A stretch of DNA of 64,000 nucleotides, from contig JBAQVB010000006.1 in assembly GCA_049297855.1 (NCBI GenBank), positions 4,431 through 68,430 on the forward strand, given 5' to 3'. The notes under the pieces were generated by a model. The model was not told where the DNA came from. It made no database searches and worked only from the letters and a program-made list of their open reading frames with translations. The translations under genes and the position numbers were made by a program. Shown in pieces: positions 1 through 8,284 of this stretch. How positions within the stretch are numbered: position 1 is the stretch's first letter; every line of letters starts with the position of its first letter. Source of the stretch: CAXYVX01 sp049297855 (lineage in GTDB: Bacteria > Patescibacteriota > Saccharimonadia > Saccharimonadales > Saccharimonadaceae).

Positions 1-80
1 TGATCATCGATGGTGCTGAAAAACCGACCAAAAAAGTCGAACCGGCTGCTAAACCGGTCGCAAAGAAGGAGGCAAAATAA
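1..80 (+). CDS. rplV: Ribosomal protein L22, C-terminal fragment
   Basis: The window opens inside a reading frame that starts at base 3 and stops at 78-80. Its end reads IIDGAEKP followed by a Lys/Pro/Ala tail. The IIDGAE stretch fits the last strand of L22, and L22 normally precedes rpsC in the S10 operon. Only the tail is visible, so the identity rests mainly on position. The stop overlaps the rpsC start (TAATG). The Lys/Ala-rich extension matches other tailed ribosomal proteins in this window. Confidence 0.75.
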   Translation, partial: IIDGAEKPTKKVEPAAKPVAKKEAK

Positions 81-712
81 TGGGTCAGAAAGTGAATCCG
101 ATTTCCTTTCGCACTCAGGTGACGAAAGATTGGTCGAGCAAATGGTTTAGCGATAGCAAACGTGTTTTCGCGAAAACCTTGGCGGAAGATATTGCAATCC
201 GCAATTTGATTGAAAAGAAATTTGAGACGCGTGCAGTGATTCAAAAAATCAACATCGCGCGTAATCAAAATGCTATTGAGGTGACGATTTGGACCAGCAA
301 GGCCGGCGTGGTGATCGGTCGTCAAGGTGCCGGCGTGCAGGAATTGAAAGCCGACTTGGATAAGTTGACTAATTCCAGCGTGCGCATCAACATCGAAGAA
401 GTTAAAAAACCTGATTTGGCCGCTAAAATCGTTAGTGAAAATATTGCACGCCAGCTGGAGCGTCGGATTAATTTCCGCCGCGCCACCAAAATGACGGCAC
501 AAAACGTCATGAACGCCGGAGCGAAAGGTGTTCGCATTGAAGTGGCGGGACGATTGAATGGTGCCGAAATGAGTCGTCGCGAAAAGCTAATTCTAGGATC
601 AGTGCCGCTGCACACTTTACGCGCTAACATCGATTACAATTTGGCCGTAGCCAAAACACCTGATGGCACGATTGGCGTTAAAGTTTGGATCAATAAGGGG
701 GAAAGGAATTAA
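80..712 (+). CDS. rpsC: 30S ribosomal protein S3
   Basis: S3 of the small-subunit head, at the mRNA entry channel. The 210-residue protein starts MGQKVNPISFR, the classic S3 start. A KH domain with the GxxG loop VIGRQGAGV lies near residues 75-85, and the C-terminal S3 domain ends near GVKVWINKGE. The length is normal for the family. AGGAGG (67-72) lies upstream, and the ATG overlaps the rplV stop. It is followed within the same operon by rplP. Confidence 0.97.
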   Translation: MGQKVNPISFRTQVTKDWSSKWFSDSKRVFAKTLAEDIAIRNLIEKKFETRAVIQKINIARNQNAIEVTIWTSKAGVVIGRQGAGVQELKADLDKLTNSSVRINIEEVKKPDLAAKIVSENIARQLERRINFRRATKMTAQNVMNAGAKGVRIEVAGRLNGAEMSRREKLILGSVPLHTLRANIDYNLAVAKTPDGTIGVKVWINKGERN

Positions 713-713
713 T

Positions 714-1127
714 ATGTTACAACCAAAGAAACTGAAATTCCGCAAAACCCGTAAGGGCCGCAATCCAGGCGTCGCGACACGTGGCGATTACGTCGCGTTT
801 GGCGATTACGGTTTGCAGAGTCTGGATAACGAGCGCATTACGGCGCGCCAAATCGAAGCTGCTCGTCGCGCTATCAGTGGTCACACTAAGCGCGGTGGTA
901 AAATTTGGGTGCGTATTTTTCCGCACACGCCAGTTACTAAAAAACCATTGGACGTTAAGATGGGCTCCGGTAAAGGTTCGCCTGAATTTTACGTGGCGAA
1001 GGTTAAAATAGGCACCGTGATGTTTGAAATTAACGGCGTCAGTGAGGCGACGGCGCGCGAAGCGATGCGCCTCGCATCCAACAAACTGCCGGTAAAAACG
1101 CGTTTTGTCGCGCGGGAGGAGGCATAA
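714..1127 (+). CDS. rplP: 50S ribosomal protein L16
   Basis: L16 sits near the A-site tRNA elbow and helps form the peptidyl-transferase region of the large subunit. The protein has 137 residues, the usual length, and starts MLQPKKLKFRK. I place the start at 714, behind GGGGGAAAGGA. The reading frame extends farther upstream but only into rpsC, and those residues do not belong to L16. Conserved L16 blocks include RRAISGHTKRGGKIW and GSGKGSPEFYVA. The stop lies directly before the rpmC ATG. Confidence 0.97.
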   Translation: MLQPKKLKFRKTRKGRNPGVATRGDYVAFGDYGLQSLDNERITARQIEAARRAISGHTKRGGKIWVRIFPHTPVTKKPLDVKMGSGKGSPEFYVAKVKIGTVMFEINGVSEATAREAMRLASNKLPVKTRFVAREEA

Positions 1128-1427
1128 ATGGCTGAGAAAAAATTAACCACGCGCACCGCGGTGGCCAAAAAAGCGGCAACTGCGTCCGTGACAGCCAAAA
1201 CTGTCAAAAAAGATGTCGCCAAAACCGCTAAAGATCTACGCGCACTTAGCGAAAATGATTTGCAGAAAGTCCTGGCAACCGCCAAAGCCGATCTGTTAAA
1301 CGTTCAGAAAATGTTAAAAGCCAATGAACTGCCGAACACGGCGGTCGTTAGAAAATCGCGCAAAATGGTTGCGAAAATCCACACCATTTTGACCGAAAAA
1401 ATTAATCAAGGAAAGGAGCAAAAGTGA
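1128..1427 (+). CDS. rpmC: 50S ribosomal protein L29 with N-terminal extension
   Basis: L29 lies by the polypeptide exit tunnel. The L29 core of two antiparallel helices occupies roughly residues 35-95 (KDLRALSENDL to IHTILTEK). It is preceded by about 35 residues rich in Ala, Lys and Thr, so at 99 residues the protein is longer than the usual 60-70. AGGAGG lies just before the ATG. The stop overlaps the rpsQ GTG start (GTGA). Confidence 0.92.
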   Translation: MAEKKLTTRTAVAKKAATASVTAKTVKKDVAKTAKDLRALSENDLQKVLATAKADLLNVQKMLKANELPNTAVVRKSRKMVAKIHTILTEKINQGKEQK

Positions 1428-1756
1428 GCAAGCGCACAATTACGGGCGTGGTGACTTCGAACGCGATGGACAAAACCATCGTGGTGACGCGAACTACTCG
1501 CGAGACGCACCCGCTCTACGGTAAAAAATTTACGACCAGCGCGAAATTTCACGCCCATGATGAGAAGAACCAAGCGCACGTTGGCGACACGGTTATCATC
1601 GAAGAATCGACGCCGTTTTCAAAAAGCGTGCGGTGGAATCTCGTGAAAATCATCCAAGCCGGCCGCGAAAAGTTGGACATTAAGGAAACCGAAGTCGAAC
1701 AAGAACTCGAGGCGAAACACGGGAAAACCGAGGAGTACAAGGAGGACGAAAAATGA
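1424..1756 (+). CDS. rpsQ: 30S ribosomal protein S17, long C-terminus
   Basis: S17 is an OB-fold primary 16S rRNA-binding protein. It starts at a GTG in the overlap with rpmC, behind GAAAGGAG. The core has the S17 signatures GVVTSNAMDKTIVV and HDEKNQAHVGDTVIIEE. At 110 residues it exceeds the usual ~85; the extra part is an acidic/basic tail ending EEYKEDEK. It overlaps rplN by 4 bases (ATGA). Confidence 0.95.
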   Translation: MSKRTITGVVTSNAMDKTIVVTRTTRETHPLYGKKFTTSAKFHAHDEKNQAHVGDTVIIEESTPFSKSVRWNLVKIIQAGREKLDIKETEVEQELEAKHGKTEEYKEDEK

Positions 1757-2121
1757 TTCAGCAGGAATCTCGCCTCAAAGTCGCCGATAACAGCGGTGCA
1801 AAGGAACTCCTTTGCATTCGTGTGCTCGGTGCGACGCGTCGGCGCTATGCGCGCGTTGGTGACGTTTTCGTCGGCAGCGTCAAGCAAGCCGACCCACATG
1901 GCAACACGCCGAAAAAATCCGTTGTTAAAGCGGTCGTCGTGCGCACGCGCGATCAGATTCGACGCAAGGATGGTTCGACGATTCGTTTTGATGACAATGC
2001 TTGCGTGCTGGTTAACGACGATAAATCGCCTAAAGGCACCCGCGTGTTTGGTCCGATTCCGCGTGAATTGCGCGATCTGGGCTACACCAAAATCGTGTCC
2101 TTAGCGCCGGAGGTGCTATAA
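1753..2121 (+). CDS. rplN: 50S ribosomal protein L14
   Basis: L14 is part of the subunit interface. The 122-residue protein starts MIQQESRLKVADNSGAKEL, which is highly diagnostic, and contains GTRVFGPIPRELR near its end. The length matches the family. The start overlaps the rpsQ stop, and the stop overlaps the rplX start, consistent with translational coupling. Confidence 0.98.
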   Translation: MIQQESRLKVADNSGAKELLCIRVLGATRRRYARVGDVFVGSVKQADPHGNTPKKSVVKAVVVRTRDQIRRKDGSTIRFDDNACVLVNDDKSPKGTRVFGPIPRELRDLGYTKIVSLAPEVL

Positions 2122-2438
2122 TGAAACGCATTAAGAAAAACGATTTAGTCAAGGTGATTTCCGGTGGACATAAAGGTCGTATCGCTAAAGTCGCCAAAAT
2201 TGAAGGCAGTAACGTATTCTTAGAGAAACTGGGTTTGCGCGAGCGTCACTACAAGGGCAATATTATGACCAACGGTCAAGGCACAAAGAAAGAGGTTCAA
2301 TTGCCGGTTCACATCAGTAATGTTGCGCTGGCGACCGAAACGGCCAAAGATAATGAAAAATTCGGCAAAATTAGTTTTGCAATTAAGAACGACAAGAAAG
2401 TTCGCGTCGCCAAAAATACCGGAAAGGAGATCAAATAA
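2121..2438 (+). CDS. rplX: 50S ribosomal protein L24
   Basis: L24 initiates assembly of the large subunit. The 105-residue protein has the N-terminal KOW motif KVISGGHKGRIAKVAKI. ATG overlaps the rplN stop (TAATG). The order rplN-rplX-rplE is the standard spc order. Nothing unusual is seen in length or composition. Confidence 0.96.
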   Translation: MKRIKKNDLVKVISGGHKGRIAKVAKIEGSNVFLEKLGLRERHYKGNIMTNGQGTKKEVQLPVHISNVALATETAKDNEKFGKISFAIKNDKKVRVAKNTGKEIK

Positions 2439-3013
2439 TGGCTGAAACAAAATATACGCCACGACTGAAAACTCTCTACCAGACGAAATACGTGGCGGAG
2501 CTGGAAAAGGAACTGAAAGTTGACAACGTCAACCAAGTGCCGAAACTGGCGAAAATCGTCGTTAGTGTCGGTACCGGTAAAAACAAGGAGAATAAGGCTT
2601 ATCAAGCGGCCGTGTTGAACACGCTCACGCGCATCACGGGACAAAAACCGTATCAACGCCTGCCACAGAAATCAATCGCAACGTTCAAAATTCGTAAGAA
2701 TATGGGCGCGCCAATTGGTACAGCCGTGACGCTACGTGGTGACAAAATGTGGGAATTCCTGGATCGGCTGGTTAACGTGGCGATGCCGCGCATCCGCGAC
2801 TTTCACGGGGTTAGCATTAAAGCTTTTGACAATCAGGGCAATTACAGTCTCGGGATTATTGAACAATCGATTTTTCCGGAACTGAGTTTTGAGGAAACGA
2901 ACCTTGCGCACGGTTTGCAGGTAACGCTTCAGATTAAAAACGGCTCAAAAGAGAATTCACGCAAGTTGCTCGAGAAATTTGGTATGCCGTTTGAAAAGAA
3001 AGGAGATAAATAA
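2438..3013 (+). CDS. rplE: 50S ribosomal protein L5
   Basis: L5 is in the central protuberance and contacts 5S rRNA and P-site tRNA. The 191-residue protein contains NVNQVPKLAKIVVSVG, ITGQKP, FKIRKNMGAPIG and RIRDFHGVSIKAFDNQGNY, all classic L5 blocks. It overlaps rplX and rpsN at single-base TAATG junctions, with GAAAGGAG before both starts. Confidence 0.97.
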   Translation: MAETKYTPRLKTLYQTKYVAELEKELKVDNVNQVPKLAKIVVSVGTGKNKENKAYQAAVLNTLTRITGQKPYQRLPQKSIATFKIRKNMGAPIGTAVTLRGDKMWEFLDRLVNVAMPRIRDFHGVSIKAFDNQGNYSLGIIEQSIFPELSFEETNLAHGLQVTLQIKNGSKENSRKLLEKFGMPFEKKGDK

Positions 3014-3282
3014 TGGCGAAGAAATCTGCCGTGGCGCGCGATCTAAAACGCGCCAAAATGAACGCCAAGTTCGCGGCCAAACGCGCCGAATTGCTCTCGG
3101 TGGGCGACCGTGACGGTTTACAAAAATTGCCACGCAACGCGTCCCCGACGAGGCTGAAGAATCGCGATAGCGAAACTGGCCGCCCGCACGCTTATATGCG
3201 CAAATTCGGTTTATCGCGTATTAGTTTCCGTGAGCACGCCAGCAAAGGCGAAATCCCGGGTGTAACGAAGTCAAGTTGGTAA
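3013..3282 (+). CDS. rpsN: 30S ribosomal protein S14, zinc-free type
   Basis: S14 of the small-subunit head. It has 89 residues with no cysteine at all, so it is the long zinc-independent form, unlike the ~61-residue CxxC form. The C-terminal signature RPHAYMRKFGLSRISFRE is clear. It overlaps rplE. A 23-base gap containing AGGAAAGGAA follows before rpsH. Confidence 0.96.
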   Translation: MAKKSAVARDLKRAKMNAKFAAKRAELLSVGDRDGLQKLPRNASPTRLKNRDSETGRPHAYMRKFGLSRISFREHASKGEIPGVTKSSW

Positions 3283-3305
3283 AATCAGGAAAGGAATAAG
3301 AGTAT

Positions 3306-3707
3306 ATGTCAATGCAAAGTACAGATCCAATCGCTGATATGTTAACGCGAATCCGTAACGCCATCAGCGTGGGCAAAAATGAAGTGCGCATGCCGCACAG
3401 TAACTTGAAGGAAAACACCGCCAAGGTATTGGCTAAAAACGGTTATCTGGCGAAAGTCAGCGTCGCCAAGGCGTCGCCGCGTGATGAATTGGTGATTTTA
3501 ATTAACCAGGAAGGCGAAAATGCCGTGATTACTGAAATTTCGCGCATTTCCAAACCTGGCCGTCGCGTTTACGCCAGTGTCGATGAAATTCCGAAAGTTA
3601 AAAGCGGTCGCGGTATCGTGATCGTGTCGACCTCAAAAGGTTTGATGACTGGTCGTGAAGCTATTCGCGCCAAACTGGGTGGCGAGCTGGTTCTCAAAGT
3701 TTACTAA
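3306..3707 (+). CDS. rpsH: 30S ribosomal protein S8
   Basis: S8 is a central-domain 16S rRNA-binding protein and, in other bacteria, the spc autoregulator. The 133-residue protein starts MSMQSTDPIADMLTRIRNA and ends in a block with KSGRGIVIVSTSKGLMTGREA, both typical. The start is set by AGGAAAGGAA. It is the last gene of the first ribosomal block; a terminator follows within 20 bases, where rplF would normally come. Confidence 0.97.
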   Translation: MSMQSTDPIADMLTRIRNAISVGKNEVRMPHSNLKENTAKVLAKNGYLAKVSVAKASPRDELVILINQEGENAVITEISRISKPGRRVYASVDEIPKVKSGRGIVIVSTSKGLMTGREAIRAKLGGELVLKVY

Positions 3708-3723
3708 ACGAGTAGCGTGTCTC

Positions 3724-3759
3724 AAATCGCGAACGCCAATTCAGCATTCGCGATTTTTT
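3724..3759 (+). terminator. Intrinsic terminator after rpsH
   Basis: A perfect 10-bp inverted repeat, AAATCGCGAA (3724-3733) with TTCGCGATTT (3747-3756), runs into a T-rich end. It closes the first ribosomal block before the ATPase promoter. Confidence 0.85.
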
Positions 3760-3790
3760 GTATCTTATATTTGGCTCAGATCAACAAATT

Positions 3791-3799
3791 TGCTAAACT
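3791..3799 (+). promoter_or_regulatory. Extended -10 promoter of the P-type ATPase
   Basis: TGCTAAACT matches the recurring TGnTAnAAT box of this genome. It ends 9 bases before the chosen ATG, leaving almost no leader. An overlapping TATAAT (3799-3804) would be too close to the ATG. Confidence 0.6.
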
Positions 3800-3807
3800 A
3801 TAATAGC

Positions 3808-6348
3808 ATGAGCTTTTATAAAAAAACTGTAACGGAAACTTTACATGAAATAGATTCGTCGCGCGATGGCTTGACTAATCGCGAAGCTGCGCGCCGGCTG
3901 AAAAAATTCGGTCTTAACGCCATCGAGCTGAAACACTCGTCGTTATTTAAAAAAATCATTGAGCCGTTTGCCAGTTTGATGATGGGCGTGTTGGCATTAG
4001 CCGGAATTTTGAGTATTTATCATCACGAATACATCGACGCGGCGATTGTTTTCGCGATGATGACGACTTCCGCCGTGATTGATTGGGTTCAGCAATACTC
4101 GACCGCCAGGATTTTACGGGCATTGAAACAGCGTGAAACCGATCCGGCGGAAGTTTTGCGCGATGGTAGTGTGACGGACGTGGATCCGGAAAAATTAGTG
4201 GTCGGCGACGTTATTGTCATGCATGAAGGTCAAAAGATTCCGGCCGATGCGCGCGTTATCGAGGATGATAACTTGCAGGTCGATGAATCAGTTTTGACCG
4301 GTGAGAGTTTGGTGGTTCACAAATCCGACGACACATTCTCCGCGCACGACGACAAGGAAATCTATGAACAAACCAACATGCTGTTTTCCGGTAGCTTTGT
4401 GGCGACGGGTTCGGGAGTTGCAGTCGTGGTAGCGACCGGCAACCAGACCGAATTTGGTAGCATTGCCAAATTGGCGCAACCTTCGTCCGACAATAAAAGT
4501 TCTCTACAACGAAAAGTTGACAAAATGATGCGTTACGTGATTATCGCGGTGTTCGGCGTGGTGGCCATAGCCTTTCTGATTGAGTTGGCGCGTGGCGTGA
4601 ATTTAGTCGACGCCTTGAAATTCGTTTTAGCCATGGCGGTGTCGGCCGTTCCGGAGAGTTTGCCGGTCGCGATCACAGTGGTGGCGGTGTTTGGTATGCG
4701 CCGAATGGCTAAGAAAAAAGCCTTGGTGCGAAGCATGCGGGCAATTGAGAATCTCGGCCTCGTAACGACTATTGCCACCGACAAGACCGGCACTTTGACG
4801 GAAAATAAATTACGCGTCCAAATGGTTTGGGCGCCGAATCTGCGATTATCGAGTTTTCTTTCGGTGGTGCGGCGCAGTTTAAATCGAGTGGCGGGACAAA
4901 ACGCCGATCCATTGGACGGCGCGCTGGAAAATTATATTAACGAGCAGCCCGCTCAGGCTGGCGCTACGACCGATAATGATTTGGTGGAAAATTTGCCGTT
5001 TGATTACGAATTCGCCATGAGCGGTAATATTTGGCGCTGTCGGCAAAATTTGGAATTATGCATTAAAGGTGCACCAGAAAAAATTCTATCCAGTTGCCGA
5101 GTTTCGCCAGAAATTAAGCGTTTGGCTGACGCGAAATTGCATACTTTTGCGCGCGAAGGTTACCGCGTAATCGCGTTTGCTAAAATGTCGCTAGAGCATA
5201 GTTTTGATGACTTTAGTCGTTTTCCGCGCAATGAAAAAGCGGTTTTCATCGGTTTTGCCGCCATCGCCGATAATTTACGCGTAGGTGTTGATCACGCCGT
5301 TTTGGATGCTCAGCGTGCCGGCATCGAAGTACGCATGATCACCGGTGACCATCTGGAAACGGCCGTCAGCATCGCTCGCCAGGCCGGCATTGCCGATTCG
5401 GAAAACGAAGCCGTTGATGCGCATCAGCTGAATTCGGCAGATACTTCGGAATTTTCCGAACGCGTTGAGGCCGCTAAAGTGTTTGCGCGTGTCCTGCCGG
5501 AAACGAAATACAGCATCGTCACTGAATTAAATAAAGGAAATGTCACCGCGATGACCGGTGACGGTGTTAACGACGTGCCAGCACTAACCCGGGCCAACGT
5601 CGGCGTGGCGATGGGATCGGGCGCCGCGATCGCTAAGGATGCTGCCGACATGGTGCTGCTCGATAATAATTTCAAATCGATCGTGTCCGCCGTGCGTGAA
5701 GGTCGCATTATTTTCTCGAACATCCGGCGCATGATGGTTTATTTGATTGCGACCAACGCTGGCGAAGTTTTGACGACGCTGGGCGCGCTAATACTTGGGT
5801 TACCGTTGCCGCTGCTGGCGGTACAAATTCTATGGATCAATCTGGCGACCGACACGTTTATGACGTTGCCACTTGGTCTCGAGGCCGGAGCGCCGGACAT
5901 CATGCGTCAGCCGCCCAATAAAACCAATGCGCCGCTATTGACCGGCTATCTGTTGTCGCGCGTGATCGTGGTGGCGGTCGCGATGGCTGTCATCACGCTC
6001 GGAGTCTATGTCATATTTTGGCGCTGGCATGGTGTAGAGGTGGCGCGCGGTGCGGCCTTTTTGACGCTAATCGCAATTCAATGGGTCGATGCGTTCGTTT
6101 TACGTGGCGAGGAATCGTTCGCCAAATTATTTACACATAAAAACACCGCGTTCATGTTGGCGTTCATTGGAACGTTCATTTTACAAACTATCATGTTGAT
6201 CACGCCACTCAGTCGCGTCATGCAAGTCACAGCGGTGCATGCGGACGCCTGGATTGCCTGTTTGATCGGCGCGATCGTCATGTTAACAGTGGTGGAAATT
6301 CACAAATCGATCGGCCGACGGGTGGCTCACAATGAACGCGATGACTAA
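3808..6348 (+). CDS. Cation-transporting P-type ATPase (P2, Ca2+-type)
   Basis: ATP-driven cation pump in the membrane. The 846-residue protein has, in order, an N-terminal cation-ATPase domain (about 5-70), paired membrane helices, the actuator with LTGES (~163-167), the ion-site helix motif PESLP (~282-286), the phosphorylation motif DKTGTLTE (Asp ~325), the hinge TGDGVNDVPAL, and C-terminal membrane helices. PESLP resembles the PEGLP of P2A calcium pumps; the exact ion cannot be read. The frame extends upstream into rpsH, but I start at 3808, just after the terminator and promoter. It interrupts the spc operon between rpsH and rplF. Confidence 0.93.
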   Translation: MSFYKKTVTETLHEIDSSRDGLTNREAARRLKKFGLNAIELKHSSLFKKIIEPFASLMMGVLALAGILSIYHHEYIDAAIVFAMMTTSAVIDWVQQYSTARILRALKQRETDPAEVLRDGSVTDVDPEKLVVGDVIVMHEGQKIPADARVIEDDNLQVDESVLTGESLVVHKSDDTFSAHDDKEIYEQTNMLFSGSFVATGSGVAVVVATGNQTEFGSIAKLAQPSSDNKSSLQRKVDKMMRYVIIAVFGVVAIAFLIELARGVNLVDALKFVLAMAVSAVPESLPVAITVVAVFGMRRMAKKKALVRSMRAIENLGLVTTIATDKTGTLTENKLRVQMVWAPNLRLSSFLSVVRRSLNRVAGQNADPLDGALENYINEQPAQAGATTDNDLVENLPFDYEFAMSGNIWRCRQNLELCIKGAPEKILSSCRVSPEIKRLADAKLHTFAREGYRVIAFAKMSLEHSFDDFSRFPRNEKAVFIGFAAIADNLRVGVDHAVLDAQRAGIEVRMITGDHLETAVSIARQAGIADSENEAVDAHQLNSADTSEFSERVEAAKVFARVLPETKYSIVTELNKGNVTAMTGDGVNDVPALTRANVGVAMGSGAAIAKDAADMVLLDNNFKSIVSAVREGRIIFSNIRRMMVYLIATNAGEVLTTLGALILGLPLPLLAVQILWINLATDTFMTLPLGLEAGAPDIMRQPPNKTNAPLLTGYLLSRVIVVAVAMAVITLGVYVIFWRWHGVEVARGAAFLTLIAIQWVDAFVLRGEESFAKLFTHKNTAFMLAFIGTFILQTIMLITPLSRVMQVTAVHADAWIACLIGAIVMLTVVEIHKSIGRRVAHNERDD

Positions 6349-6555
6349 TAACGCAACGTATTATCGCGTTATCGTGGCGGCATTTTATTAGTGTCGCACG
6401 ACGAAGAGTTTGAGCAACACGTCGGCGCGGAAAATTTGGCGATTTGCGGGTAGAATGCGTAATGAAACCGTTTTCGCAATGTAGTGAATGTGATTAAACT
6501 GTAAATTGACGCAAATGCTCATTAAAGTGCAGACGCGCTTCACGATAGTATTAAT

Positions 6556-7123
6556 TTAACTAGCATTTTGGCAAAAGATAGCCCCGCTAGATAATTTGCC
6601 CGAAACGGCGTTAATACCGGGCGTATATACTAGATTCATGCTACCGGATGGGGCGCAACTATAATCTTGATAAATATGGATATGCGTTGAGTTTAGATCA
6701 TAGCTCATGCCACCACTACCAACATTATATATGTATACTTGATCTGTAGGGGTAGATAATTGACCTATATAGGCTCCCAAATTACCATCATTGGAACGGG
6801 CACTCGCGGTTGTGTTAGCTATCCAGTGGGGGGCTAGACCGAACAGCATAGCCGCTTATGCTCCCTTGATTGTCTACTTTATATGACTCAATGGCACTCA
6901 CGACTTTGCCGACATTTTGCCTAACTGCCGTATCCTTTTGCGAATTTTGTAACGCTGGCCACGCAATGAAAACAACCAAAAATATTAAACCAGCAATCGC
7001 TAAAACCAACGCAACTTCAATTATCGTAAAACCTGAATTTGAACCTTAAGTTACAGTTGAACGTCCAGATCCTCTCTCTCCCTCTCTCTCTTGCTGGATC
7101 ATGTTTTTCTCCTTCTTTTTCAT
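6556..7123 (-). pseudogene. Pilin-like gene, locus D, broken
   Basis: Type IV pilin-like remnant. From ATG 7123 (or 7102) the frame reads MKKKEKNMIQQ and then hits a TAA four codons before the prepilin motif GFTIIEVALVLAIAG. The helix continues in that frame as LIFLVVFIAWPALQNSQKD to a stop at 6815-6817. The rest of the protein continues in another frame from within a C6 tract (G6 on + at 6828-6833) and ends with a Cys pair (YSCAPSG, AIFCQNAS). A tract of 5 or 8 C would rejoin the two parts, but the upstream TAA would remain. It lies antisense inside the split spc operon. Loci A, B and C are paralogues. Confidence 0.82.
7071..7090. repeat. Two tandem copies of a 10-bp GA-rich unit
   Basis: CCTCTCTCTC occurs twice in direct succession. 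It lies in the leader-coding part of pilin locus D, between its start codons and the prepilin motif. A gain or loss of one unit would change the frame by one base. Confidence 0.85.
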
Positions 7124-7276
7124 ACTTTTTCGTGCCGTCCAGTTAATCACAAGCGAGATAGCGTGTCAAGCGTCTATGGTTTTTTCGGCGAGTTTTATTG
7201 AATTTACTATGCTATCTCATTGTGTTATGGCAACGATTGGCGATCAATATGGTTATTTGCTTTTCTGTTTCACGTA

Positions 7277-7285
7277 TGCTACAAT
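7277..7285 (+). promoter_or_regulatory. Extended -10 promoter for the rplF operon
   Basis: TGCTACAAT lies about 110 bases before rplF. It gives the second half of the spc operon its own promoter. The predicted leader of about 100 bases is long for this window and contains a perfect palindrome, AGAGATATATCTCT (7352-7365), which could be an operator or hairpin. Confidence 0.6.
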
Positions 7286-7351
7286 AAATCAGTAAATATC
7301 AAGCGAGTAAGGTTAAATATAAACTTTGCGACTCTATTTTCACAATAGAAC

Positions 7352-7365
7352 AGAGATATATCTCT
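7352..7365. repeat. 14-bp perfect palindrome in rplF leader
   Basis: AGAGATATATCTCT followed by TTATTTT, about 30 bases before the rplF start. It could be a weak attenuator hairpin or a protein-binding site. No function can be read from it. Confidence 0.4.
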
Positions 7366-7395
7366 TATTTTACGCGCATAAAAGGAAAGGACGAA

Positions 7396-7941
7396 ATGTC
7401 AAGAATCGGAAAACTACCGGTCGTAATTCCGGCTGGTGTGACAATCACGGTTGATGATGATTTCATCACAGTCAAAGGGCCAAAAGGCGAATTGAAACAA
7501 TTCACTTTGCCAGAAGTTAAAGTTAAGGTTGATGGATCGGAAGTTCAATTAACGGCCATCGACAACAGCAAGATCGCCAACAGCCGTCACGGCCTGATGC
7601 GCGCGCTGATCCAAAATATGGTGATTGGCGTGAGTCAAGGTTTCGCGAAAAAGCTCGAAATTAATGGTGTCGGTTTTCGACTCCAGAGCAAAGGTCCGCA
7701 GGAAATCGAAATGGCGCTCGGGTTTAGTCATCCGGTTGATTACAAAGCGCCCGACGGTGTTAACCTAGACGTTGATACCAAAGGTCACATGTGGATCACG
7801 GTTAGCGGCGCCAGTAAACAACAGGTTGGCCAAGTTGCGGCGGAAATTCGCGCGCTCAAAGCGCCGGAACCCTACAAAGGAAAAGGCATTAAATACGCCG
7901 ACGAAACGATTCTTCGTAAGGCGGGAAAGACAGGTAAATAA
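7396..7941 (+). CDS. rplF: 50S ribosomal protein L6
   Basis: L6 lies near the factor-binding centre of the large subunit. The 181-residue protein starts MSRIGKLPVVIPAGV, carries the KGPKGEL loop, and ends with the L6 signature PEPYKGKGIKYADE. Start is set by AAAGGAAAGGA. It opens the second ribosomal block; in most bacteria it would follow rpsH directly. The stop overlaps the rplR start (TAATG). Confidence 0.98.
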   Translation: MSRIGKLPVVIPAGVTITVDDDFITVKGPKGELKQFTLPEVKVKVDGSEVQLTAIDNSKIANSRHGLMRALIQNMVIGVSQGFAKKLEINGVGFRLQSKGPQEIEMALGFSHPVDYKAPDGVNLDVDTKGHMWITVSGASKQQVGQVAAEIRALKAPEPYKGKGIKYADETILRKAGKTGK

Positions 7942-8282
7942 TGGCTAATTTGAGTAATTTACAGTTGCGCAAAAATCGCGTACGTGCCAAAATTGGCGGA
8001 ACCGCTGAGCGGCCACGCCTAACGGTCACCATTTCCAACGCCAACGTATCGGCGCAGTTAATCGATGACGTCGCGGGACAAACCCTGGCGGCGGCCACCA
8101 CGGTTGGCCAGAAAATTGACGGCTCGTTATCCGATAAAGCCGCTCAAATTGGCGCGCAAATCGCCACCGTGGCTAAAAAAGCCAAAATCAGCAAAGTCGT
8201 TTTTGATCGAAACGGCCGCGCCTACGCCAAACGCTTACATGCTTTGGCTGAAGCCGCGCGTAAAGGAGGATTGGAGTTTTAA
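7941..8282 (+). CDS. rplR: 50S ribosomal protein L18
   Basis: L18 binds 5S rRNA in the central protuberance. The 113-residue protein contains RKNRVRAKIGGTAERPRLTV and ends FDRNGRAYAKRLHALAEAARKGGLEF, both typical. It overlaps rplF and is separated from rpsE by two bases, with AAAGGAGG near its own end serving rpsE. Confidence 0.97.
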   Translation: MANLSNLQLRKNRVRAKIGGTAERPRLTVTISNANVSAQLIDDVAGQTLAAATTVGQKIDGSLSDKAAQIGAQIATVAKKAKISKVVFDRNGRAYAKRLHALAEAARKGGLEF

Positions 8283-8284
8283 TT

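Noticed and set aside
3655..3807. Longer N-terminus for the P-type ATPase
   Set aside because: These codons lie in rpsH and across the terminator. The promoter and family start support ATG 3808.
7101..7295. 64-residue plus-strand frame starting MFFSFFFIL
   Set aside because: It lies antisense to the start of pilin locus D and inside the rplF upstream region; it has no ribosome-binding site and no family features.
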